A DNA stretch of 64,000 nt from an uncultured Dorea sp. GTDB taxonomy: Bacteria; Bacillota_A; Clostridia; Lachnospirales; Lachnospiraceae. A program made the translations under genes and the position numbers. The stretch spans positions 1-64,000 of the forward strand of contig CAJTRM010000009.1 of assembly GCA_910578865.1 (NCBI GenBank). Reading direction: 5' to 3'. Positions 1 to 6,476 of the stretch are shown piece by piece. The notes under the pieces are model-generated. The model ran no database searches and was not told the DNA's origin. It was given only the letters and a program-made list of their open reading frames with translations. Position 1 is the first letter of the stretch. Each line of letters opens with the position of its first letter.

Positions 1-90
1 TCGATTCAAGAAATTTTCAGGGTTGTTGTCTATTATTTAATTATCAAGGTCCTTTGCTGTGTTGCTACTGTCTCTCGCGACAGCTTTAAT
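1..90 (-). other. rRNA operon leader (5' external spacer), runs off left edge
   Basis: Read on the minus strand this follows the rrn promoter and contains a short hairpin (CTGTC / GACAG) and then the stretch ACCTTGATAATTAAATAATA followed by GACAACAACCCTGAAAA. From memory, such leaders directly precede 16S rRNA genes in Clostridia. The 16S gene itself is not in the window; its presence just beyond base 1 is inferred. Confidence 0.7.
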
Positions 91-150
91 AGAATATCAC
101 AGGTTCCATATATTGTCAACAACTTTTTTAATTTTTTTATTTTTCTGAAA
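91..150 (-). promoter_or_regulatory. rRNA operon promoter with UP-like element
   Basis: On the minus strand TTGACA (119-114) is followed by exactly 17 bases and TATTCT (96-91). Immediately upstream, 120-150, is a run of A/T tracts like an UP element. The near-consensus -35, A-tract upstream element and rRNA-type leader downstream together indicate a strong growth-regulated rrn promoter. It fires leftward out of the window. Confidence 0.8.
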
Positions 151-181
151 TGTCAAGAAAAAGTTGAACTATTATTATTGA

Positions 182-221
182 AATAATGCACAAAGTTTCC
201 GTGTGGAATTTGTGCATTATT
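182..221. repeat. 13-bp perfect inverted repeat / stem-loop
   Basis: AATAATGCACAAA at 182-194 is repeated inverted as TTTGTGCATTATT at 209-221, and the loop itself can pair (TTCC / GGAA around GTGT). No T-run follows on either strand, so it is not a standard intrinsic terminator. It lies between the rrn promoter and the IS30 gene. It could be a mobile-element end, a protein-binding palindrome or a degenerate terminator; the sequence does not decide. Confidence 0.6.
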
Positions 222-312
222 CCCACTTGGCATTATACCAACCTATCATTGTATTGTCTAGCCTTGGATTTCTTGAATAGTCTGATTATTATATCTGATC
301 AATATTTATGTG

Positions 313-395
313 TCTGACTAGCGCGACAATTAAAAACCTTGAGCACCAGATCCGAATCTCTGCAGATAGAATTGTCTGAATATTAAAAAGATATT
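313..395 (+). repeat. Leader motif copy A (three copies in the element)
   Basis: This plus-strand stretch matches copies B (3665-3753, minus) and C (7925-8010, minus). Shared blocks in order are GACAATT, AGATCCG, CTGCAGA and AGAATTGTCTGAAT. GACAATT and AATTGTC can pair as a stem. Copies B and C lie just upstream of ribosome-binding sites of minus-strand genes; copy A points rightward into the 3' end of the IS30 gene, so whatever gene it once led is absent or displaced. Confidence 0.6.
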
Positions 396-405
396 AACAG
401 GACTA

Positions 406-1479
406 TCAGGGATCCTGTCTCCGGTTCCGCTCTTCTATAACCCGTAGTTCCTCTCTGAACATTTCTTCTGCAGTAGCATATCCCAAAGATCTCCTTGGTA
501 TAGTATTAATCCACTCTTCTACTTGTTCTACTGTCTTATTACTATACCTGGCTATCTCTCTCCCCTTCGGTATGAAACGCCTTATTATTCGATTTGTACT
601 CTCATTTAAAGGGCGTTCATAGCTGCTATACGGATGCGCGTAATAAATTTTAGTATTCTTATCAGCTTCAAATTCATACAGGCGAGAAAACTCTGTACCA
701 TTATCTGCAGTAATGCTCTTAAAGACTTCATCAAAATATGGATATTCATTCTCCAGCTGCCGAAGGGCATGATCTACGGACTTCATACCCTTATCCTTGA
801 TCTTCCGGATAATTTCCCTCTTTGTCTTACGCTCCGTAAGAGTCATCAGGACATTACCTGCCTCACGCTTGCCTATCACTGTATCTATCTCCCAGTGGCC
901 AAACTCCTCCTTATCATCAACCACTGCCGGACGTTCTTCAATGCTGCGGCCTTTTAAACGCTTATGCCTACGGTCGCGCTTTGGCTTTCCAGTATCTTTC
1001 TTACGGCTCACCTTTTCCGGCAAGTCAATATTTTTTATACGGAGATAACCACGCGCTACATATGTATATAATGTAGTCGTACATACCATTTCTTCACGCT
1101 TAAATAACTGATCCTTCCGTACACGGCCTACGATTGAATCTAAGGAATGCTTATAAAATATGACCTGGTCTTCTACATAAGCTAAAAAAGCCTGGCATTT
1201 CTCCTTCTTAGTATCACAGCCACATTTCTCCATATGCCGTTCATAAACTGCCTGGCCACACTCTGGCAGATATACCGTCTTCTCAAAATAACCTTTAATG
1301 ACTGTAGTCGTACCCCTTTTTAATTCATTACGTATTGTATTACTGGCTCTTCCCATGATCTTGCCAATTTTATAGGGCGTATAGCCCTGTGCATGTAATA
1401 TTGCGATCTTTCCACGTTCTGCCTCACTCAAATGCTTGCCTTTACGATCGACGAATAAATACTCAACCGTCGCACTCAT
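406..1479 (-). CDS. IS30-family transposase
   Basis: A 357-residue DDE transposase, full length for the IS30 family. The N-terminal HTH (about residues 16-55, LSEAERGKIAILHAQGYTPY) precedes a second DNA-binding region. The catalytic core shows HWEIDTVIG (first Asp), TADNGTEF (second Asp) and the NESTNRIIRRF region with the final Glu. It catalyses copy-out/paste-in transposition through the ends of its insertion sequence. I could not delimit clean terminal inverted repeats or a target duplication, so the IS borders are left open. It sits at the left end of the conjugative element, near the rrn promoter. The reading frame is intact, so it is probably active or recently so. The start is ATG 1479 with a weak AAGG upstream. 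Confidence 0.93.
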   Translation of the reverse strand: MSATVEYLFVDRKGKHLSEAERGKIAILHAQGYTPYKIGKIMGRASNTIRNELKRGTTTVIKGYFEKTVYLPECGQAVYERHMEKCGCDTKKEKCQAFLAYVEDQVIFYKHSLDSIVGRVRKDQLFKREEMVCTTTLYTYVARGYLRIKNIDLPEKVSRKKDTGKPKRDRRHKRLKGRSIEERPAVVDDKEEFGHWEIDTVIGKREAGNVLMTLTERKTKREIIRKIKDKGMKSVDHALRQLENEYPYFDEVFKSITADNGTEFSRLYEFEADKNTKIYYAHPYSSYERPLNESTNRIIRRFIPKGREIARYSNKTVEQVEEWINTIPRRSLGYATAEEMFREELRVIEERNRRQDP

Positions 1480-1750
1480 TTTTATCTTATACCTTACCCT
1501 CTATGTATTCTAACCGGACGTTCGGATGGTCGACCCGCCGCCCTGTTAGGAACCGTCGCACCATCCGCCCCCTTACGGGGACACTGATTTTTAAAACTAT
1601 TAACAAAGAAGAATTTACCAAATTAGTCGGAAATTTACAACCCTTTACCTAATTTTTCCATTATTTTCTAGTTCTTATCATTGACTATTACTATATCAAT
1701 CTTCTTTCATCTATTTTATCCGCCCCCACATTGCAGGGGCGGGATGAAAT
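1480..1750. other. Gene-free stretch with GC-rich stem-loops
   Basis: No credible ORF here. It holds a stem of CGGATGGTCGAC (1523-1534) against GTCG-C-ACCATCCG (1555-1567), with one bulged C, in the 5' leader of the IS30 gene. A second hairpin (CCGCCCC / GGGGCGG, 1721-1742) follows the stop of the last small gene of the leftward operon and may end that transcript, although no U-run follows. Confidence 0.5.
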
Positions 1751-1894
1751 TTAGAAAAACTCTGTGGCCATGAAATCATTTATTTCTTTTATCTCTTCAT
1801 AAATTTCCGTCATTCGCTGTTTGTCCCCAGCTTCCTCTGCCTTTTCATATGCATCCATCAATTCATTTTTTTCGTTGATTATTTTTTCATACAT
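1751..1894 (-). CDS. Small acidic helical protein, 47 aa
   Basis: It reads MYEKIINEKNELMDAYEKAE and ends NDFMATEFF. The composition (many Glu, Lys, Met, no Pro) suggests a short alpha-helix or coiled coil. ATG 1894 has a purine-rich SD (AGAAGGA) directly after the GGGAGAAAG end of an upstream hairpin. It is the last gene of the leftward cluster of tiny element genes that starts at the promoter near 2950. I do not recognise a family; similar minute genes are common in Lachnospiraceae conjugative elements. Coding status rests on the RBS, position and clean frame. Confidence 0.6.
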   Translation of the reverse strand: MYEKIINEKNELMDAYEKAEEAGDKQRMTEIYEEIKEINDFMATEFF

Positions 1895-1944
1895 ATTTCC
1901 TTCTTTCTCCCAGAGTTTTGCCCCTCTGGGCAGGCACTTCCAAC

Positions 1945-2214
1945 TTAAGCATTTAAACAGGCTTCTACATGTTTTTCAGCCCCCTCCGGGCTCCCGAACC
2001 AGTCAACATAAACATCCTTATCCCTGGCCTCTGTATAAGTATTCCCTGGCTTTTCTGATGCTTTCACAATATCTGTAATATAAGCAGTTACATGTCCGTC
2101 ATCATAATAAGATGACGCCACACAATACCAAGTCCTTTCTGGCTTTCTCTGTATTGGCTGCCTCTCCTCTTCCTCTATCATCCTCATAATCTCCTCAATA
2201 ACCTCTGTCATCAT
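1945..2214 (-). CDS. Hypothetical element protein, 89 aa
   Basis: The protein starts MMTEVIEEIMRMIEEEE, an acidic helix, then has a W/Y-rich central part (TWYCVASSYYDDGHVTAYI) and ends AEKHVEACLNA. ATG 2214 was chosen over the longer frame because GGAGGG lies a few bases upstream. The pattern resembles small modulator proteins of phages and conjugative elements, but I recognise no named family. It begins 10 bases after the preceding gene stops, so the two are probably translationally linked. Confidence 0.65.
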   Translation of the reverse strand: MMTEVIEEIMRMIEEEERQPIQRKPERTWYCVASSYYDDGHVTAYITDIVKASEKPGNTYTEARDKDVYVDWFGSPEGAEKHVEACLNA

Positions 2215-2224
2215 GCTATCCCTC

Positions 2225-2506
2225 CTATGCACTCACTAACAACTGTCTCTCCTCAAGATCTTCAAACGGAATATATACAATCTCAGATGTATTGTCTGTC
2301 AGATCCTTCTTAACAAAATACGCACTTCCCATATAGACATCAAAATTTATATTCATGTAGTGATCATTTTGTGTATCAAAAAACCTTAACCAGCATGTAT
2401 GTCTATGCGTTACAAACTCTGTGTCCTTCATCTTTGGCACATTACCGATCAGATCTCTGACCAGGTTATACATATTTGTCTTATTTAACTTCTTTACCTT
2501 TGCCAT
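2225..2506 (-). CDS. Hypothetical element protein, 93 aa
   Basis: It begins MAKVKKLNKTNMYNLVRDLI and contains a W/F-rich stretch (HTCWLRFFDTQNDHYMNIN). ATG 2506 is preceded by GAGGAGGGT, a very strong SD, so the longer in-frame extension (from 2530) is unlikely; that extension would also run over the intergenic hairpin. There is no transmembrane segment. Family unknown. It lies third in the leftward cluster of small genes and is preceded by a hairpin plus GGGAGAAAG spacer. Confidence 0.65.
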   Translation of the reverse strand: MAKVKKLNKTNMYNLVRDLIGNVPKMKDTEFVTHRHTCWLRFFDTQNDHYMNINFDVYMGSAYFVKKDLTDNTSEIVYIPFEDLEERQLLVSA

Positions 2507-2552
2507 ACCCTCCTCACTTTCTCCCTGCATTGCCCGGCAGGGACGGGATGAA

Positions 2553-2696
2553 TTATCGACATGGAGATTCTATAGTATAATTTCCCTCTCCAAGCATTTC
2601 ATTTCCATATTCGATTGCTTCTCTGTAAGTCGAAAAATCCTGTGGCATTTCGTCCGGATCGTTCGGGAATACAGTGCAAAACCATTCTTCGTTCAT
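2553..2696 (-). CDS. Small acidic protein, 47 aa
   Basis: The product starts MNEEWFCTVFPNDPDEMPQD and continues through STYREAIEYGNEML to a stop at 2553. The SD AAGGGAAG is close to ATG 2696 and follows the GGGAGAAAG motif and a CCCGGC/GCCGGG hairpin. The aromatic start and the YREAIEYG helix look like a folded mini-domain rather than noise. Family not recognised. It is cotranscribed with its neighbours. Confidence 0.6.
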   Translation of the reverse strand: MNEEWFCTVFPNDPDEMPQDFSTYREAIEYGNEMLGEGNYTIESPCR

Positions 2697-2742
2697 ATCT
2701 TCCCTTCTTTCTCCCGGCGCAACCCCGCCGGGTGGTTTTTAT

Positions 2743-2910
2743 CTAAAAATGAAAAATCTGTGTCTTAGGAAAATTTCTTTCCTGCTGATTAAGTTGTGAT
2801 TTTGTTTTGGTGTTGTAAACTAAAGGCTCAATAAAAATTCTGTATTCAATTCTTACTGTATGATTCTTGTTTTCGAATAAGTGCTCCTCAATCTTAAAGA
2901 TGTTCTTCAT
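2743..2910 (-). CDS. Small basic hypothetical protein, 55 aa
   Basis: First gene after the minus-strand promoter at 2944-2972. It reads MKNIFKIEEHLFENKNHTVR then a beta-type stretch (IEYRIFIEPLVYN) and a polar, Lys/Gln-rich tail ending FPKTQIFHF. ATG 2910 has GGAGGA about 7 bases upstream. No family recognised. Its position next to the divergent RHH regulator implies it is the first gene repressed by that protein. Confidence 0.6.
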   Translation of the reverse strand: MKNIFKIEEHLFENKNHTVRIEYRIFIEPLVYNTKTKSQLNQQERNFPKTQIFHF

Positions 2911-2943
2911 TTCTATGTCCTCCGTTTCTTACCTTGTAACTAT

Positions 2944-2972
2944 ATTATAGTATATAACCCCATATATTTCAA
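2944..2972 (-). promoter_or_regulatory. SigA promoter of the small-gene operon
   Basis: On the minus strand TTGAAA (2972-2967) and TATAAT (2949-2944) are separated by exactly 17 bases. The spacer contains one copy of the CCCCATAT repeat, so a repressor bound there would block RNA polymerase. Confidence 0.75.
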
Positions 2973-3035
2973 TTGACATATTATACAAATATAACCCCAT
3001 ATATTTATACATTTTGTATATATCCCCATATCGTT
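2952..3035. promoter_or_regulatory. Three CCCCATAT operator repeats between divergent promoters
   Basis: ATATAACCCCATATATTT occurs at 2952-2969 and again at 2990-3007, and a variant ATATATCCCCATATCGTTT at 3017-3035. The CCCC cores are at 2958, 2995 and 3024. The repeats overlap the leftward promoter and lie just upstream of the rightward -10. The likely ligand is the RHH protein encoded next door, which would then autoregulate. Confidence 0.65.
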
Positions 3036-3040
3036 TTATA

Positions 3041-3049
3041 TGTTATACT
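3041..3049 (+). promoter_or_regulatory. Extended -10 promoter for the RHH gene
   Basis: TGTTATACT forms an extended -10 (TG-N-TATACT) 22 bases before ATG 3071. There is no good -35, as is common with extended -10 promoters. The third CCCCATAT repeat lies directly upstream. Confidence 0.55.
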
Positions 3050-3070
3050 TCTTTCAAGGAGGTTCACAAC

Positions 3071-3262
3071 ATGGGAGCGAAATACACAGAAGCACAAGCC
3101 GCCGCAACCAAAAAATATTTAAAGGATATCGGCGAATACAAATTAAGAGTCAGTAAAGACGATAAAGAAAAGTATATGTTAGCAGCTAAATCTGCAGGAA
3201 TGAGTTTAAATCGTTATATCATTCAGGCAATCGAAGAAAAAATGCAACGCGAAAACAATTAA
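3071..3262 (+). CDS. Ribbon-helix-helix (Arc-type) transcriptional regulator, 63 aa
   Basis: The sequence has a basic N-terminal arm, a short beta strand (EYKLRVSKDDKEKYMLAAKS) and two helices ending in AGMSLNRYIIQAIEEKM. That is the layout of Arc/MetJ-type dimeric repressors, where the strand enters the major groove; MSLNRYIIQAIEEKM is typical of the second helix. ATG 3071 is preceded by AAGGAGG; a longer frame from 3014 would run through the promoter and is rejected. It is the only rightward gene of the element and is divergent to the small-gene operon, with three direct operator-like repeats between them. Autorepression and control of the leftward cluster are inferred. Confidence 0.8.
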   Translation: MGAKYTEAQAAATKKYLKDIGEYKLRVSKDDKEKYMLAAKSAGMSLNRYIIQAIEEKMQRENN

Positions 3263-3263
3263 A

Positions 3264-3291
3264 GGAGAGACTTCAACGTCTCCCCTTTTTT
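3264..3291 (+). terminator. Rho-independent terminator after the RHH gene
   Basis: GGAGAGAC / GTCTCCCC with one mismatch around TTCAAC, followed by six T. It overlaps the stop of the convergent gene ending at 3291, so it may also affect that transcript. Confidence 0.75.
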
Positions 3292-3644
3292 CATGCCCTC
3301 CCGCTCCGCTGCTTCTTTGCATCCTTTAAGCCCTCCACAACTACAGTTATGTGCCGCATAACCAAATCATTCTCCAGATCTACCATGCAACTGTTGCATA
3401 CCTCTTCCGGGCTCCTGGTGTCTGGTTTTAAAACTTTCGGCTTATAATCCTTCTCCAGTTTCTTCACTACATCCACCACATCATATGCCGCTGGCAAATT
3501 GATAACATTCGACTCCAACACAGAAAGCAACATCAAAGCAGAATAACTATTCTCTCCCCCATATTTTAATGACAGTCCATTGATCAAGCCAAGCACTTCC
3601 CTGCGGCTGATCAGATCATTTTCTCGATCTTTTAAATAGTTCAC
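3291..3644 (-). CDS. Hypothetical element protein, 117 aa
   Basis: The product starts MNYLKDRENDLISRREVLGL; the DLISR-x-EVL motif recalls short phage and ICE proteins of unknown function. The middle is helical and the C-terminus is basic (AKKQRSGRA). Cys residues occur in VCNSCMVDLE. The start is GTG 3644, backed by GGAGG 8 bases upstream. It follows mobT across about 145 bases that contain leader motif copy B, which ends ~20 bases before this gene's SD. A role as a transfer accessory factor is possible only from position. Confidence 0.6.
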   Translation of the reverse strand: MNYLKDRENDLISRREVLGLINGLSLKYGGENSYSALMLLSVLESNVINLPAAYDVVDVVKKLEKDYKPKVLKPDTRSPEEVCNSCMVDLENDLVMRHITVVVEGLKDAKKQRSGRA

Positions 3645-3664
3645 TCTTATACCTCCAATTCATT

Positions 3665-3753
3665 CTTATTAAATTCAGACAATTCTCTCTGCAGAACCCC
3701 GGATCTAACAATCGAAGTTCTAAATTGACACTCTTTTCTGACAGATACCCTAT
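3665..3753 (-). repeat. Leader motif copy B
   Basis: On the minus strand the blocks GTCAATTT, AGATCCG, CTGCAGA and AGAATTGTCTGAAT appear in the same order and spacing as copies A and C. It ends just before the GGAGG of the 117-aa gene. CAATT can pair with AATTG across about 45 bases, and TCTGCAGA is itself palindromic. The likely role is control of translation or transcription of the gene below. Confidence 0.6.
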
Positions 3754-3788
3754 TTTCTCAGCTCCTGCAGAAAGAGTTATCTGATAGC

Positions 3789-5000
3789 TTACTGCAGTAA
3801 ATTTACGAAATCAAACGGTGTCCGCCGTCCATCCCAGTCAACAAAGCCCTCTTTAAATCCTTTTATCCTTGACTGTGCTGTATCCTGCATCTGTCTAAGT
3901 TGCATCTGCTCCGCTTCCAGCTGCTTAACACAAGATTCCAGGATCTGCATATGCCGCCGATCTAACTTGGTACTATCAATCAAATCCTGAATGACACACG
4001 TACCCATGATCTTATCAACTTCAAGATAAACCTTGAGTGTTGGCATTACAGACTTACTAAGCCATGCCAGACGCTCATAATAATCTTTCTCCTCCGGCTT
4101 CATAGCTAACTTGAGTTTACCAACATCACGCATAAACCAAGCCCAGGGCTCCCACAGGTCGTATCGTCTGACCCTTGTGTCCTTCCCACTTTCCGGCTTT
4201 TTCACAAAACGAACGCTTTCGTTCAATGCCTCCATGGCAATCCTTGACACGTCCCGGCGTTCCACCATTATTTTAGCGAGGTTGACGGCGCGCTCCTGGC
4301 GGAACCGCAATTCGTAACGATTCCAGTTATCATCCGGTTCCAGCCCCAACTTCTCAGCCTGTTCATAGCCTTTTTCATAGAAACACATGAAAAACTCACT
4401 ATTACGGCTGCCAATATAGAGAGTGTCCCCGCGCTTCTGGCCAGCCTCTCCGATTGAAAACCCTACATGAGAATCACCGACCCGCATGCGTGTAACAATC
4501 AGCCCCTCCCGGGCAAGCCTTGCAAGTTTCGCAATCTTAAAGTACGTCTTACGGTCATCAATGGCCAAATCAATTCTGGGAAAGTTTACCCCATAGCTTA
4601 AGGCACGTTCCAGGAAGTCATACCAGGTCTCTTCATTGGCCACCAGGAACTTCTCAAAGTTCCGGCAGCCCTTCCCAGCCATGACCACCTGATAGCCGTT
4701 GTCCTTATTCTTCCCCGATGGTTCATATACACGTATATCATCAAAACACATTAAGGCACGGTAACCCCGGATACCGCCCCGGAAATCATTGGTCATCAAA
4801 AAATGAGGAATCCCGAGAAGCTTCTCGGAGATCTCCTCCGGCCGTAACCCCTTGACTGTTAGCTGGCACCAGTCCACCATAACACTTAAGGACTCCAACG
4901 GCACACCGTTTACCGGAGTACCTGTATCTGGACATTTAACCCCCCTATTAGTAACCGGGGGTTTAGGCGCTTCGCGCCTAGTTCCTTCTGGCCTCATCAT
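3789..5000 (-). CDS. mobT: MobT/NicK-type relaxase (Rep_trans family, Tn916 Orf20)
   Basis: A 403-residue protein, the usual size for Tn916 Orf20/ICEBs1 NicK relaxases, which nick one strand at oriT, stay covalently linked by a tyrosine and start rolling-circle transfer. Conserved blocks include LSVMVDWCQLTVKG near residue 40, the FPRIDLAIDD metal-site-like region near 140, and WNRYELRFRQERA near 225. The start ATG 5000 is supported by GAGGTGATTT directly upstream, although this makes residues 1-30 a low-conservation extension whose DNA carries the oriT hairpin. It overlaps the end of the coupling-protein gene by 23 bases. Downstream lies leader motif B. Intact, so transfer functions are plausible. 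Confidence 0.9.
   Translation of the reverse strand: MMRPEGTRREAPKPPVTNRGVKCPDTGTPVNGVPLESLSVMVDWCQLTVKGLRPEEISEKLLGIPHFLMTNDFRGGIRGYRALMCFDDIRVYEPSGKNKDNGYQVVMAGKGCRNFEKFLVANEETWYDFLERALSYGVNFPRIDLAIDDRKTYFKIAKLARLAREGLIVTRMRVGDSHVGFSIGEAGQKRGDTLYIGSRNSEFFMCFYEKGYEQAEKLGLEPDDNWNRYELRFRQERAVNLAKIMVERRDVSRIAMEALNESVRFVKKPESGKDTRVRRYDLWEPWAWFMRDVGKLKLAMKPEEKDYYERLAWLSKSVMPTLKVYLEVDKIMGTCVIQDLIDSTKLDRRHMQILESCVKQLEAEQMQLRQMQDTAQSRIKGFKEGFVDWDGRRTPFDFVNLLQ
4938..4980 (-). other. Putative origin of transfer (oriT) hairpins
   Basis: On the minus strand AACCCCC and GGGGGGTT flank a short loop containing TTACTAATA, giving CTAATAGGGGGGTT. From memory this closely resembles the ICEBs1/Tn916 oriT inverted repeat, which also has a C-run, a CTAACA-type loop and a G-run. 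A second perfect hairpin, TAGGCGC-TTC-GCGCCTA (4964-4980), abuts it. The site lies between the coupling protein and relaxase genes as in Tn916, but inside mobT codons 7-21 because the two genes overlap. The nick position is not shown. Confidence 0.75.
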
Positions 5001-6453
5001 AAATCACCTCACTCATAATAAACCCGGCTTCGCCGGTCTCCTGGACTTTTGTATCCGTGCTTGCCTCTCCGCTTGCCGGCGTCGACGCGCACGGCTCCAC
5101 GCCCAGGAGGGCAGCGGCTGCATCAATGAACTGGTAGCCATCAGGCACCAGCGGAGCATAAAACTCCTGAATATAGGCGTAACCGTCCATATAGATATAC
5201 CCCCGGCCACGTACGCCCTTGTTTCTTAACTTCTGTTCGGTCGCGCCGAACGTCATACGGTAGCCCTCTGCAGACATCTTCCCAAGGCTCACCCTCAGTC
5301 CCAGCTGATCCCGGACATTGCCAGAAAGGTACTCTGCATCCGGCCGCTGGGTAGCCAGCAGCACAAATACCCCAGCCTCCCTGCCCTTTAGCACGATCTG
5401 CATCACCTGGGCTTTAAATTCGTCCTTCTCTTTCTTCGTCAGGCTGTCAGCAAAAGCCACATACTCATCAAGCACCAGGATCACAGGCGGCAGATCATAA
5501 TGGGTAAAATCCCAGCCGGACACATATCGGCGATTCGTCTTGATCTCTCTCTGTCTCTGCTCCATAATGGAAACACACGCCCTCACGTTCTTAATAATCC
5601 CGTCCGGTGTTACGGACACGTCCGGCAAGACATTCTTATAATCAGCAAGAGAAGAGTTCTTCGGATCACAGATAAACAACTTTGCCCTCATAAGTAAAAA
5701 CGCACGTAAAAGGATATTCAAAAAGAAGGTCTTACCGCCTCCCGTTCCGCCATTAATCAACGCATGGGGGATCTTAGAAATGTCCCAGGATACCCCATGC
5801 ATCAGCGGGATACTGTATTTTTCCGGCACAACATCAGCAATACAGATCCTGAGCCTGGCAGCATCTGCCAGCAGCCGGAATGTCCGGTAATTTAAACGGT
5901 CTGACACATCATAAATATTTAAAGCATAGACATCCTGGAGGAGATCCGGCAACTTGTCGAGCTCTCCGGATCCGTGGAACTTACTGCCGTCTAAACGGAC
6001 AGTAATATCAACCATCCCTCCGCGCTTCCGGTAATAAAACGATGGGAAATAAGTAAGCTCCCGCTTCACTGTCTTCCGCTCCTCTGCAAACATGTTCGGT
6101 GTCAGGATGTCATTGGTCAAGTACCACTTAGAAGCATAAATCAGGGCACAGAGCCGCTGCAGGTTGGCCACGTAATCCCAAACAGGGAACAGAATAACCA
6201 ATAAAACAGCGAACAATACACCGCTGAACAGAGCACAGCCTGCCAGGCACTTCCCGGCAGACATCCAATCCATCCCCTGCAGGGACTCAAGCCCCGGTAC
6301 TTGTATATCCCCTGTCCATAAACAGATGCACACAGACAACAAAAACAAGACCAGGTACACCACTAAAAAACAGTGATACAATAAATGCCGCCAGCCCTGC
6401 CGGATCCTCACCCCCTTGTAATGAAGATCTATATAATGTAGTCCGCCTTTCAT
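4978..6453 (-). CDS. FtsK/SpoIIIE-type coupling ATPase (Tn916 Orf21, ConQ/TcpA-like)
   Basis: A 491-residue membrane-bound DNA pump that brings the relaxase-DNA complex to the transfer channel. Two transmembrane segments lie at about residues 26-46 and 67-90. The motor domain has Walker A GGTGGGKT (235-242) and Walker B ILVLDE (325-330), and later the FVLLATQRPDAEYLSG motif typical of FtsK-like ATPases. The tail (CASTPASGEASTDTK) is low complexity. The start ATG 6453 lies 24 bases after the methyltransferase stop. The stop overlaps the mobT start by 23 bases, which implies translational coupling of coupling protein and relaxase. Confidence 0.9.
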   Translation of the reverse strand: MKGGLHYIDLHYKGVRIRQGWRHLLYHCFLVVYLVLFLLSVCICLWTGDIQVPGLESLQGMDWMSAGKCLAGCALFSGVLFAVLLVILFPVWDYVANLQRLCALIYASKWYLTNDILTPNMFAEERKTVKRELTYFPSFYYRKRGGMVDITVRLDGSKFHGSGELDKLPDLLQDVYALNIYDVSDRLNYRTFRLLADAARLRICIADVVPEKYSIPLMHGVSWDISKIPHALINGGTGGGKTFFLNILLRAFLLMRAKLFICDPKNSSLADYKNVLPDVSVTPDGIIKNVRACVSIMEQRQREIKTNRRYVSGWDFTHYDLPPVILVLDEYVAFADSLTKKEKDEFKAQVMQIVLKGREAGVFVLLATQRPDAEYLSGNVRDQLGLRVSLGKMSAEGYRMTFGATEQKLRNKGVRGRGYIYMDGYAYIQEFYAPLVPDGYQFIDAAAALLGVEPCASTPASGEASTDTKVQETGEAGFIMSEVIYDEARRN

Positions 6454-6476
6454 TTTTTCACGCTCCTTCGCTTTTT

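Noticed and set aside
1480..1640. IS30 terminal inverted repeats
   Set aside because: Scanned both flanks of the transposase for matching ends; only weak A/T similarities (TTAAAAA) were found, too little to call.
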